Below the pieces are notes generated by a model. The model was not told where the DNA came from. It did not search any database and worked only from the letters and a program-made list of their open reading frames with translations. DNA of 64,000 nucleotides, taken from positions 34,674-98,673 of the forward strand of contig CAYXUU010000016.1 of NCBI GenBank assembly GCA_964468645.1, in the 5' to 3' direction. This DNA is from JAIOZK01 sp964468645 (lineage in GTDB: Bacteria > Bacteroidota > Bacteroidia > Bacteroidales > JAIOZK01). Both the position numbers and the translations under genes were made by a program. The number at the start of each line of letters is the position of its first letter. Position 1 is the stretch's first letter. Positions 34,821-43,459 of this stretch are shown here, piece by piece.

Positions 34821-35020
34821 TAATGCGACTTCTCCGAAGTCGATATTTCGCCTCATATGATATTCGGCTATAATAATGTGATCCCTCCGGGATCAAGAGA
34901 TCAGTTGCATCATCACAGAAACACAACCTGTGGATTACAATGAGTTGACCTCGGAGAGGTCACACAATTGAAGCTGAGAATATCGCAGCAGGGGAAAAAC
35001 GACTTCGGAGAAGTCGCATT
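34821..35020. repeat. Palindrome cassette, copy B (four short stem-loops)
   Basis: Hairpins: CGACTTCTCCGAAGTCG at 34826-34842, GATCCCTCCGGGATC at 34880-34894, GACCTCGGAGAGGTC at 34947-34961 and CGACTTCGGAGAAGTCG at 35000-35016. The last is the inverse complement of the first, so the cassette is closed by inverted ends (ATAATGCGAC at the left, GTCGCATTAT at the right). Spacing between the first two is 37 nt, identical to copy A. Confidence 0.88.
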
Positions 35021-35079
35021 ATGAGATTGAATTTATTCAATATAATGATAACACAAACATACTCTCACCACTGGCGGGA

Positions 35080-35808
35080 TCAAACCCCGAACATTTTCAA
35101 TACATCATCCTTGTATATTTTCCCAACTGGGAGTTTTGCATCACCAACTTCGATGATATTTCCTTCCAATGACAGGATCTCACGAATAGCGACGATATAG
35201 GATTTATGGATACGGATAAATTTATCGTTTGGCAGGGCCTCTTCCAGTTCCTTTAAGGAAGCCAGGGCTGTGATACGTTTTTTACCGGTATAAAACGAAA
35301 CATAAGCTTTCTGCCCTTCAATATATTTTATATCGTCAAAATTGATCTTGTAAAATTTGCGGTCGGCCCTGATGGTAAGATAGGTGTCGGCATATGAAGT
35401 TTGCGATTGAATGGGTAATTGCATCTTATCTCCGACACCCATTTTATTCTCAAGTTTATCAATCACTTTATTCACTGCCTGGTAGAAACGTTCGAAGGAA
35501 AAAGGTTTGAGAAGATAATCCACCACGCTGAGATTAAATCCTTCAAGCGCATACTCCTGGTAAGCTGTTGTAAGAATAACCTCTGGTTTATGGGTAAGGC
35601 TTTTCAGAAAATCAACTCCTGTGATATCCGGCATCTGGATATCGAGAAACATCAGGTCGATATTACCAGTTTTTATTAGTTCAGTGGCTTTTAAGGGCGA
35701 ATTAAAGTCGCCGAGTAACTCCAGTTCAGGGATCTTGCTGATATAGTTTTTCAGATAATCCCGGGCCAGCCTTTCATCATCTATCACAAGGCATTTTATC
35801 TTTTTCAT
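35080..35808 (-). CDS. LytTR-family response regulator (second pair)
   Basis: 242 residues. Receiver domain with phospho-acceptor D56 (MFLDIQMPDITG), TTAYQEYALEGF and LLKPFSFERF; LytTR domain (about 140-240) with IKYIEGQKAYVSFYTG and FIRIHKSYIVAI. Its gene lies 17 nt after the LytS kinase gene on the same strand. Two pairs of 9-bp direct repeats of LytTR type lie upstream of the kinase gene and of the divergent RND operon (36894-37009), so this regulator probably controls both. The paired spacing is seen in sequence; binding is inference. Confidence 0.93.
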   Translation of the reverse strand: MKKIKCLVIDDERLARDYLKNYISKIPELELLGDFNSPLKATELIKTGNIDLMFLDIQMPDITGVDFLKSLTHKPEVILTTAYQEYALEGFNLSVVDYLLKPFSFERFYQAVNKVIDKLENKMGVGDKMQLPIQSQTSYADTYLTIRADRKFYKINFDDIKYIEGQKAYVSFYTGKKRITALASLKELEEALPNDKFIRIHKSYIVAIREILSLEGNIIEVGDAKLPVGKIYKDDVLKMFGV

Positions 35809-35825
35809 TACTTTCTGGTATTGGC

Positions 35826-36833
35826 TTACACTTCCAAAGTTAATACGACAGTATATAAATCATTTTCTTCTTCAATATTCAACGCATGTTTTCCCGGATA
35901 TATGATCGCCAGGCGATGCTTAACATTTTTTATTCCCATTCCGCTTCCCGGTGCTGATCTTGCTTTTTGCGGGATGCTATTTTCGATTTTAAAATGCAGA
36001 TTGCTATCTTTGGATCGAATATTGATACTGACAAATGCATCTTCATTTTCTTCTATCCTGCTGTATTTATAGGCATTTTCCAAAAACGGAATAAATAACA
36101 TGGGGGCAATCTCCGTATTCTCCGTATCGGTATCAATAAGCAGACTTATGTTCTGTGTATAGTCAGATTTCATTTGCTGGAAAGCATTGTAATTCTCAAT
36201 ATACTTCAGTTCCGCTGATAGAGGCACCCTGTCTTTACTACAATCATAAAAAACATACCGTAACATCTCCGATAGTTTCAGAACGCTATCAGGTGCATTT
36301 TGTGATTTCATATACGACAGGGAATAAATATTGTTCAATGCATTAAAAATGAAATGAGGATTGATCTGAGCCTTTAATAGCTTAAGCTCGGTTTCCAGTT
36401 TCTCTTCTGTGAGCAACTTTTCATTTTCCTTCATTTTGTTAGCCTGTTCCATTAAACTTAGTGATGTCCCAACAAAGAAAGTAAAGGCCAAACCCAGAAT
36501 AAACTTTGCGTAGTGAAATTGTACCGGTGGCCTTTCATGGTTAATCTCTTCATATACGGGGAGCAGATGTATATCGATAAGGCAAAATAATATGCCAAGT
36601 ACTACAACAAATGCAAATGATATAAAAAAATACGTCTTTCCTCTATTATAAAACTTCGGGAATAAATACCACACTGTTAGATAATACATTACCATTAAAG
36701 TAGATAAATTGTAAACAGAACCAATGAGTGCATACTTAAATGGCTGGAAATAATTGGTCATATTAAAAAACATGATCAGAAAGAATAACCAGAATCCGAC
36801 AGCTATCCATACTTTTCTTTTCCTGAATGTCAT
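35826..36833 (-). CDS. LytS-type sensor histidine kinase (second pair)
   Basis: 335 residues, four membrane segments (about 8-24, 36-56, 67-90, 110-126) and then the His_kinase domain with H160 (KAQINPHFIFNALNN) and a HATPase end (GSGMGIKNVKHRL). It forms an operon with the LytTR gene at 35080 (17-nt gap). A -7 box (36864-36857, minus strand) and a LytTR-like pair of direct repeats lie upstream. No dedicated periplasmic sensor domain is seen, so the signal may be read in the membrane; control of a divergent efflux pump suggests membrane or lipid stress, which is inference. Confidence 0.92.
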   Translation of the reverse strand: MTFRKRKVWIAVGFWLFFLIMFFNMTNYFQPFKYALIGSVYNLSTLMVMYYLTVWYLFPKFYNRGKTYFFISFAFVVVLGILFCLIDIHLLPVYEEINHERPPVQFHYAKFILGLAFTFFVGTSLSLMEQANKMKENEKLLTEEKLETELKLLKAQINPHFIFNALNNIYSLSYMKSQNAPDSVLKLSEMLRYVFYDCSKDRVPLSAELKYIENYNAFQQMKSDYTQNISLLIDTDTENTEIAPMLFIPFLENAYKYSRIEENEDAFVSINIRSKDSNLHFKIENSIPQKARSAPGSGMGIKNVKHRLAIIYPGKHALNIEEENDLYTVVLTLEV

Positions 36834-36856
36834 GGCGATTAATTTATGATTTGAAG

Positions 36857-36864
36857 CAAAAGTA
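36857..36864 (-). promoter_or_regulatory. -7 box (TACTTTTG) of the second LytS operon
   Basis: On the minus strand TACTTTTG lies 23 nt before the ATG at 36833. The -33 element is not clear, which fits an activator-dependent promoter with the repeats at 36894-36923 just upstream. Confidence 0.5.
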
Positions 36865-36893
36865 TTTATGCTTCAATTTCATATAAAAATTAT

Positions 36894-36923
36894 ATGAACA
36901 AAAGTAATCAATTCATAAACCAA
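36894..36923 (-). promoter_or_regulatory. Candidate LytTR operator facing the lytS/lytT operon
   Basis: Minus-strand direct repeats TTGGTTTAT (36923-36915) and TTTGTTCAT (36902-36894), 21 bp start to start, both with a GTTNAT core like the LytTR consensus. The near end is 29 nt upstream of the -7 box at 36864. Spacing and orientation mirror the pair at 36980-37009. Confidence 0.6.
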
Positions 36924-36979
36924 CGACACTTCCTGGCTAATGACCGTCGAAAAACACTGATTTTCAATCCCGAGTGATG

Positions 36980-37009
36980 TTTGTTCATATTCCCGGGCAT
37001 TTTGTTCAT
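36980..37009 (+). promoter_or_regulatory. Candidate LytTR operator facing the RND operon
   Basis: TTTGTTCAT at 36980-36988 and again at 37001-37009, 21 bp start to start (9-bp repeat, 12-bp spacer), as LytTR proteins use. A -7-like CATTTTTG lies at 37038-37045, 28 nt further, in front of the adaptor gene at 37088. Confidence 0.65.
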
Positions 37010-37037
37010 TAAGTTTTACTGCTGTTGAGAGCTGCTG

Positions 37038-37045
37038 CATTTTTG
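37038..37045 (+). promoter_or_regulatory. Probable -7 box (CATTTTTG) of the RND efflux operon
   Basis: One mismatch to TAnnTTTG, placed 28 nt after the LytTR-like pair, mirroring the layout on the lytS side. The ATG at 37088 is 42 nt downstream. Confidence 0.4.
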
Positions 37046-37087
37046 CTGCAAATTCAAAGATTTCAACAATCATTAAAAAAAATTAAA

Positions 37088-38200
37088 ATGAAAAAAAAGA
37101 TTGTATTCGGATTGCTCAGCATTCTAGTAATATCAGTAGCCATAGGATTCTCGGCCTATTTAATTTCAGCAAAGCCGGCACCTGATATGGATAACAAAAT
37201 GATTAACATGATGTATGTAAAAGCGGAAAAAGTTAACATTACTACAACTGAATCAGATATGGTTTACCGCGGCCGGATGACCGCTTTTGATAATGTTTCA
37301 CTGGCGGCTGAGGTCACCGGGCGTATCATGCAGGGTGATGTAAGGTTCAAGGCAGGGGAAAGTTTTAAAAAGGGCGAAGTGATCATCAATATCTATGATG
37401 AAGATATCAGGGCTTCATTGAAATCGGGCAAGAGCAGCTTGCTACAAACCGTTTCAAAGATCCTGCCTGATATAAGAGTTGATTACAGCGAGCAGTATGA
37501 AAAATGGATGTCATTTTTCCTTGATATCGATCCTGAAAAATCCTTGCCAGAACTTCCGGATATAACTTCAGATAAAGAAAGGGTTTTCATGGCATCCAAC
37601 AATGTTTTGACTTCTTATTACAACCTGGAACAGCAGGAGATCAATTTGAAACGCTATACCATCAAGGCCCCTTTTTCCGGATATTTTAAAACTGTAAACA
37701 AAGAAATCGGTGCTGTTGCAAGCCCGGGAGCCGAACTGGCTACCATCATCCGTTCAGATAAACTCGAGATTATCGTTCCAGTTTTTCCCGATGATCTAAA
37801 ATGGATCGGGAAAGGCGACCAGGTTAAAATCACGGATAACTATGGTAGATTACAAACGGCCACTGTTTCTCGCATTTCAGGATTTGTTGATGAAACCACC
37901 CAATCGGTGAATGTTTACCTCACCTATTATCCAAACGGCCAGGGCAGTTTGCTTGAAGGTGAATATGTGGATGTGAGCTTTAAAGGCGTTGAAGTATCAG
38001 GTTTCGCAATGCCACGCGAAGCCATCATCGAGAATTCTTATGTTTATGAACTCACCGATAATCAACTACAAAAACAGCAAATTACAATCGAACGGCAACT
38101 GGATGATGAAGTAATAATTTCAGGACTTGATCCAGACATAGTTATTGTTACCGAATCACTGGCTTCCATTAATCCGACTGTTAAGTATATGGCGAGATAG
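37088..38200 (+). CDS. RND efflux periplasmic adaptor (membrane fusion protein)
   Basis: 370 residues from the ATG at 37088; a TTG at 37025 would add 21 residues with no signal sequence and overlaps promoter elements, so it is rejected. An N-terminal membrane anchor (IVFGLLSILVISVAIGFSAYLI) is followed by the HlyD/AcrA order: lipoyl-like half (TAFDNVSLAAEVTGRI), alpha-hairpin (about 105-185), second lipoyl half (YTIKAPFSGYFKTV) and beta-barrel and membrane-proximal domains. It links the inner-membrane pump encoded next with the outer-membrane channel. First gene of an operon 37088-42775 (adaptor, pump, TolC), divergent from lytS and with a LytTR-like operator in front. Confidence 0.92.
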   Translation: MKKKIVFGLLSILVISVAIGFSAYLISAKPAPDMDNKMINMMYVKAEKVNITTTESDMVYRGRMTAFDNVSLAAEVTGRIMQGDVRFKAGESFKKGEVIINIYDEDIRASLKSGKSSLLQTVSKILPDIRVDYSEQYEKWMSFFLDIDPEKSLPELPDITSDKERVFMASNNVLTSYYNLEQQEINLKRYTIKAPFSGYFKTVNKEIGAVASPGAELATIIRSDKLEIIVPVFPDDLKWIGKGDQVKITDNYGRLQTATVSRISGFVDETTQSVNVYLTYYPNGQGSLLEGEYVDVSFKGVEVSGFAMPREAIIENSYVYELTDNQLQKQQITIERQLDDEVIISGLDPDIVIVTESLASINPTVKYMAR

Positions 38201-38246
38201 GTAAGAAATTGACGATTGACGATTGACGAATAAAAAATCCAATTAA

Positions 38247-41200
38247 ATGAAAAAGATAGTTTCCTTATTTGTAAAATTTCCTTTCTACGGGAAGATGGTT
38301 ATCCTCATTCTTATTCTTCTTGGGGGTATCTCATTACTGAGTATGCGCAAAGCGACCTTTCCCCTGGTAGAGTCAAAGATCATTACTGTTTCCGTATCCT
38401 ACCCCGGCGCTACCCCAAAAGAAATGGATGAAGGGATAACCTCCCTGGTTGAAAATAGTATCCGCGGAATATCTGGTATTAAAGAGTTTACCTCACAATC
38501 ACGTGAGGGATCTGCAATGATTACCATTACTGCATTGAATGGATATGATATGGATGAACTCCTTTCTGATGTAAAAAATGCCGTAGATGGAATTTCAAAT
38601 TTTCCTGCATCAGCCGAGCGGCCTATCGTTTCAAAAAACAGGGCTAAAGATATGGCGGTGTTCATGTCTTTGGTTTCAGAGTCGGATGACATACTTGTGC
38701 TGAACAACATGGCCAACCGCATTGAAGATGACCTGCTGGCAACCGGCAAAATATCCCAGATCACCATATTTGGTACACCAAAAAACCTTGAACTGGCAAT
38801 CGAATTGAACGAGTCACAGATGCGTCGTTATAATTTGACGTTCACTGTTATTCAGAATGCCATTTCAGCAAACAATATTGACATCTCCGGAGGAACTATC
38901 AGAAACCCCCGGGAGCAGATCAAGGTGATCAGCCGACAGCGATCGGTTGATCCCGCAGATGTAGAGCAGATTGTATTGATAGCAAATACCAACGGCCAGG
39001 TTGTGAATATAGGTGATGTCGCAACAGTGACCATACAGGTCCCCGAAGATCCAACCAATGGCTACATAGATAAAAAACCGGCAGTAACTTTTATGATACA
39101 GAAACTGATGTCGGAAGACCTTGAAGCTATTTCTGACGTGGTTAATGCTTACATGAAGGATTTTAATAATAAACAAAAGGATTTTCATCTTGAAATGAAG
39201 ATGGATTTCCTGGAACTGATAGACGGACAGCTATCCATATTGATTGATAATGGTTTGCTCGGGGTAATACTGGTTATCATCCTGCTTTCCTTGCTTTTAA
39301 ACATCCGACTGTCTTTATGGGTTGCATGGGGAATACCGGCTTCATTTCTTGGTATGTTTATCATCGCATACCTTACTGGGATTACCATTAATATGGTAAG
39401 TCTGTTTGGGATGATCCTTATTATTGGGATACTGGTTGATGATGGTGTTGTTATTGGTGAAAACATTTTCACCCACTTTGAAATGGGAAAATCGCCCCGG
39501 CGGGCTGCTATCGATGGAACCATGGAGGTGTTGCCTGCAGTGTTCACTTCGGTAACCACAACCATTATTGCTTTTTTACCCCTCTTTTTCATTGAAGGCC
39601 AGATGGAGATGATGTATGAAATGGCTTTTGTTGTTGTCATCTGTCTCCTGTTCTCATTGCTTGAAGGGATGTTTGTGCTGCCGGGCCATCTTGCCAATCC
39701 AAAAGTACTCAAAGAAAACAGCAGCAAATCGATCTATGGAAAAATCAGAATTACACTCGACAAATATATCTTCGGTTTCAGGGACAGGGTTTACAAGCCA
39801 TTTCTAAACTGGATACTGAATCACAAATGGCTTTCCGTTTCAATTGCGACTGCCCTGATTATCATCACCGTTGGATTGGTAGCCGGTGGGAAAATTGCCT
39901 TTACTTTTTTTCCGCCAGCACCCTCCGATATGTTTTCCATTGATCTGGCCCTTAAGCCAGGAGTGAATGAAAAGATCACCAAAGAAAAGTTGTTTTTTGT
40001 AGAAGACAAGGTATGGGAAGTCAATAATGAATTAATGGAACATTACGGTGATTCCATATCTTATGTTTCCTCAATGAATGTATTGATTGGCAGTTCATTC
40101 AGTGGAACAGAGAGTGGCTCCAATGCCGGTATGATCAGAGTATTCTTGAATTCACTGGAAGACACCAAAGTATCTGATGAAACACTTAAGAGGGCTATTA
40201 CAGACAAGGTCGGGAAAATACCGGAGGCTTACAAATTTGCAGTGGGTGCATCGAACCGTTTTGGTGCTCCGGTTTCAATCAGCTTACTGGGATATGAGCA
40301 GGATGATCTGGAAGAGGCAAAGGATGAACTGGAAGCTGGATTACAAAAGATGCCGGCTCTATACAATATTACCAATAACAGCCAGATCGGCAGCCAGGAA
40401 TTACGCCTGAAGCTAATACCGGAGGCCTATGCATTAGGATTGACCACCCAATCACTTATGCAGGAAGTAAGACAGGGTTTCTATGGTGGATTATCACAAC
40501 GCATACAGGAAGGGAAGGATGAGATATGGGTTTATGTCCGCTATTCACTTGACAACAGGGAAAATGTCGGACAGTTGGAGGACATGTTGATCCATACCAG
40601 CCAGGGAAATTTTCCGCTTGGAAGGATCGCTGAGATATCAACTGCAAGAAGTTTAAGTACCATCAACCATTTCAATGGCAAACGGGAGATCAGGGTGGAT
40701 GCCTACCAGAAAGATCAGAGCCAGTCGGTACCCGATTTATTGAACTTTATTGAAGAAGAGATTTTACCGGATATCCTGGAGAAACATCCGGATATAACTT
40801 ATATGCATCAAGGGCAGCAGAAAGATACCAGTGAACAGATGGAAAGCATGATGGTTTATTTCGGACTGGCGTTTCTGGTTATCACCCTTATTATCATGAT
40901 TTATTTCAAATCATTCCGACAGGGATTGCTTGTCATAGCAATGATTCCACTGGGTTTTATCGGGGCTGTATGGGGCCATGGAATTCACGGACAACCCATT
41001 TCCATGATGAGCTTATGGGGAATGGTGGCACTTTCCGGTGTCATCATCAACGATGCCATTGTTTTCATTGCAAAATACAACCAGAACCTTGAAAAGGGGG
41101 CGAAACTTTTTGAGGCAGTAAAAAATGCCGGCAAAGCACGTTTCAGGGCTATATTCCTGACCACTGTTACTACAACAGCCGGGCTTATGCCCCTCATACT

Positions 41201-41447
41201 GGAGAACAGCCCGGATGCACGGATGCTGATCCCTATGGCTATTGCCCTTGCTTACGGGATTTTGTTCGGTACCTTTTTCATACTGGTCATCTTACCCGTG
41301 TTGATTGTACTCACTAATAAAGCAACGGTATTTATTAAGGGTATCCACTATAAAGGATCCATAGAACCGGAATCAGTTGAAACAGCAGTAATCAATGCAA
41401 ATATCGAAAAGGTATTAAGTGAAAACATGGCCAAGAAATTTGATTAA
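38247..41447 (+). CDS. RND multidrug/lipid efflux pump, AcrB-type inner-membrane transporter
   Basis: 1066 residues with 12 transmembrane segments in two halves and two large periplasmic loops. The TM4 proton-relay pair is present (GILVDDGVVIGENI, about 397-410), with FLPLFFIEGQM after it, and the second half has the mirrored GVIINDAIVFI. It is the H+-driven exporter of hydrophobic compounds. It is not a metal pump, since the DFG-x3-D motif of HME pumps is absent here. It sits 46 nt after the adaptor gene and 2 nt before the TolC gene. The substrate is unknown. Confidence 0.94.
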   Translation: MKKIVSLFVKFPFYGKMVILILILLGGISLLSMRKATFPLVESKIITVSVSYPGATPKEMDEGITSLVENSIRGISGIKEFTSQSREGSAMITITALNGYDMDELLSDVKNAVDGISNFPASAERPIVSKNRAKDMAVFMSLVSESDDILVLNNMANRIEDDLLATGKISQITIFGTPKNLELAIELNESQMRRYNLTFTVIQNAISANNIDISGGTIRNPREQIKVISRQRSVDPADVEQIVLIANTNGQVVNIGDVATVTIQVPEDPTNGYIDKKPAVTFMIQKLMSEDLEAISDVVNAYMKDFNNKQKDFHLEMKMDFLELIDGQLSILIDNGLLGVILVIILLSLLLNIRLSLWVAWGIPASFLGMFIIAYLTGITINMVSLFGMILIIGILVDDGVVIGENIFTHFEMGKSPRRAAIDGTMEVLPAVFTSVTTTIIAFLPLFFIEGQMEMMYEMAFVVVICLLFSLLEGMFVLPGHLANPKVLKENSSKSIYGKIRITLDKYIFGFRDRVYKPFLNWILNHKWLSVSIATALIIITVGLVAGGKIAFTFFPPAPSDMFSIDLALKPGVNEKITKEKLFFVEDKVWEVNNELMEHYGDSISYVSSMNVLIGSSFSGTESGSNAGMIRVFLNSLEDTKVSDETLKRAITDKVGKIPEAYKFAVGASNRFGAPVSISLLGYEQDDLEEAKDELEAGLQKMPALYNITNNSQIGSQELRLKLIPEAYALGLTTQSLMQEVRQGFYGGLSQRIQEGKDEIWVYVRYSLDNRENVGQLEDMLIHTSQGNFPLGRIAEISTARSLSTINHFNGKREIRVDAYQKDQSQSVPDLLNFIEEEILPDILEKHPDITYMHQGQQKDTSEQMESMMVYFGLAFLVITLIIMIYFKSFRQGLLVIAMIPLGFIGAVWGHGIHGQPISMMSLWGMVALSGVIINDAIVFIAKYNQNLEKGAKLFEAVKNAGKARFRAIFLTTVTTTAGLMPLILENSPDARMLIPMAIALAYGILFGTFFILVILPVLIVLTNKATVFIKGIHYKGSIEPESVETAVINANIEKVLSENMAKKFD

Positions 41448-41449
41448 TA

Positions 41450-42775
41450 ATGAAAACGATAAAACTGAAAATCATGAAAAACATAATGATATCCCTTACC
41501 GTATTGCTTGCTGTATTGTTTACAGAAAGCATGCAGGCACAAAACACGCTTTCTCTTTCAGATGCCATAGGCATTGGACTTGAAAATAATTATGACTTGC
41601 AGATTATCAGAAAGGTGGAAGAAGTGGCTGAAATAAATAACACCTGGGGTAACACCGGGATCATACCAAGCATCAATTTCTCCATGAATGGCCGTGAGAA
41701 TTATAATTTTAATGATAGTGAGGATTTTCGTACCCTGTCAGTTTCATCTGTCCTGAGCCTGAACTGGGTGTTTTTCGACGGTTTTACAGCCCGTATTACC
41801 AAAAATAAATATGAAGAGCTGGAACAACAATCGGAGGGAAATACAGCTATTCTCATTGAGTCGACCATACAGGATATCCTGCTTGCCTACAACAATTGTA
41901 TTTTGCAAAAGGAAATGACAGCAGTTTATCAGGAACTGGCAAACCTATCAAGAGACCGCTATGATCGTACCCGTAACAGTGAAGAGATCGGGGCAAGTAC
42001 TACATATGAAATATTACAGGCTAAAACATCCTGGCTTCAAGACCAGTCGAATTACCTGGAACAAAAAGTGAACTATGAAAATGCAGTCAGAACACTGAAT
42101 TTCACACTTGCCCTTGAAGATGACACGGAATGGGAACTGGTTACCGGGCTGGAAACCAATACCCCCGATTATAATTTAACGGATCTTGGCCAGAAACTCG
42201 AATCAAACAACAAGACTTTGAAGAACCAGTACCTGTATCAAAGCATGCTTGCGAAAGAAACATCCCTTGCGAAAAGCCAGTATTATCCCACATTAAGTAT
42301 GAATACGGGTGTAAGCAATTCAGTTATGGATAATTTTTATTCAGGCAGTACACCTGATATCAATCAAAACAGTTATGATGCCTACGTAGGTTTGAGTTTG
42401 TCGTTTAATATTTTCAATGGAGGCGTTCGCAAAAGAAGCGTACAGATAGCTAAAATAAATGAAGAAACAGCCGGGGTTGAAACCGCTCAGATGGAACACA
42501 GTTTAAATAACCAGTTGTTGCAAATGTATAGCAATTATCAGGTTCAGAAAGAGATCCTTGTGCTGGCAGACGAAGAAATGGCAGCCGCAAAACTAAATCT
42601 TGATCTTTCGGCAGAAAAGCTCAAAAACGGATCCATCAATTCATTTAATTACCGCGATGTGCAGAACATTTATATGAACGCGGCCATATCAAAGTTTATG
42701 GCTACATATAACCTGGTTAAGGCAAATACAGATCTTCTTCGTATTACAGGGGGGATTATAAGCGAGTATGAATAA
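41450..42775 (+). CDS. TolC-family outer-membrane efflux protein
   Basis: 441 residues from the ATG at 41450, just after the pump stop codon; an ATG at 41474 begins the signal peptide proper (MKNIMISLTVLLAVLFTESMQAQ) and is an alternative start. The OEP repeat occurs twice: LSLSDAIGIGLENNYDLQII and, in the second half, LAKSQYYPTLSMNTGV with long coiled-coil segments. It forms the trimeric channel completing the RND system encoded upstream. Confidence 0.93.
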   Translation: MKTIKLKIMKNIMISLTVLLAVLFTESMQAQNTLSLSDAIGIGLENNYDLQIIRKVEEVAEINNTWGNTGIIPSINFSMNGRENYNFNDSEDFRTLSVSSVLSLNWVFFDGFTARITKNKYEELEQQSEGNTAILIESTIQDILLAYNNCILQKEMTAVYQELANLSRDRYDRTRNSEEIGASTTYEILQAKTSWLQDQSNYLEQKVNYENAVRTLNFTLALEDDTEWELVTGLETNTPDYNLTDLGQKLESNNKTLKNQYLYQSMLAKETSLAKSQYYPTLSMNTGVSNSVMDNFYSGSTPDINQNSYDAYVGLSLSFNIFNGGVRKRSVQIAKINEETAGVETAQMEHSLNNQLLQMYSNYQVQKEILVLADEEMAAAKLNLDLSAEKLKNGSINSFNYRDVQNIYMNAAISKFMATYNLVKANTDLLRITGGIISEYE

Positions 42776-42892
42776 ACAAAAAGAGGCTGTCTGAGAATCT
42801 CCGATGTTAGGTACACGCAATGAGAATACAAAGAAGCAATAAGATCGCAAAACGCTTAATTAAAGCTTTTTATCTTTTTAACATTTAATTTA

Positions 42893-42946
42893 AATCTGTG
42901 TAATCTGTAGCTATTTTTTTTGCCACAGATTACACCGATTTTTTCT
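42893..42946. terminator. GTGGC/GCCAC hairpin, copy 3, likely bidirectional terminator
   Basis: AATCTGTGTAATCTGTAGC (42893-42911) pairs with GCCACAGATTACACCGATT (42922-42940) at 17 of 19 positions, with a T-rich loop, then TTTTTT on the + side. It lies between the convergent ends of the TolC gene and the SRPBCC gene, whose stop codon (42945-42947) touches the right edge. Confidence 0.65.
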
Positions 42947-43379
42947 ATTTGCTTTCAGCGAAGTTCTTAAACTTCACCATATACTTATACGATTGTTTCT
43001 TCACCGATCCCGGAACCAAGGCAACGATATATTTCATAAAACCAGAAAATCTGAATTCAATATCAGAAATCCATTTTGTTTTATCGGCATCTATCTTTTT
43101 AAAATAGTTCTTCACTTCATTCCACACCCCTTTACTTTCATAAATGGCAGCATATTCTTCCGGCGGATTAAATACTGTGATGGTTTCTGTCATTTCCATT
43201 TCCCTTTTACCATATTTGTATTTCATCTTTGTTTTGGCCCCTGGCTTACCCCGCTCCCCGCTAATAAACTCATAACTGATCAGTCCGGGTTGCCAGTGTT
43301 TTACATTATCAAGGTCATCAAAAAGGCCGGTGACTTCTTTTATCGATCTATTGATTTCTATTTCTAGAGTAAACTTCAC
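42945..43379 (-). CDS. SRPBCC (START-like) domain protein
   Basis: 144 residues, starting at GTG 43377-43379, as no ATG is in frame nearby. The sequence follows the polyketide-cyclase/START-like pattern: IEINRSIKEVTGLFDDLDNVKHWQPGL at the start, a central KMKYKYGKREMEM strand pair, and the C-terminal long helix (VPGSVKKQSYKYMVKFKNFAE). The domain binds hydrophobic small molecules or lipids in a deep pocket. No signal peptide. It stands alone between two efflux operons on the minus strand; no function can be assigned from context. Confidence 0.82.
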   Translation of the reverse strand: MKFTLEIEINRSIKEVTGLFDDLDNVKHWQPGLISYEFISGERGKPGAKTKMKYKYGKREMEMTETITVFNPPEEYAAIYESKGVWNEVKNYFKKIDADKTKWISDIEFRFSGFMKYIVALVPGSVKKQSYKYMVKFKNFAESK

Positions 43380-43459
43380 TTTGGAATTATTTAAAAAATA
43401 GGTTCTTTTTAGAAAAATAGAAGTTACCTGTTTGAAGGTTGAAGTTATTGTCTGATATC

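Noticed and set aside
37025..37087. TTG start for the RND adaptor
   Set aside because: It overlaps the predicted -7 box and gives no signal sequence; the ATG at 37088 begins a typical membrane anchor.
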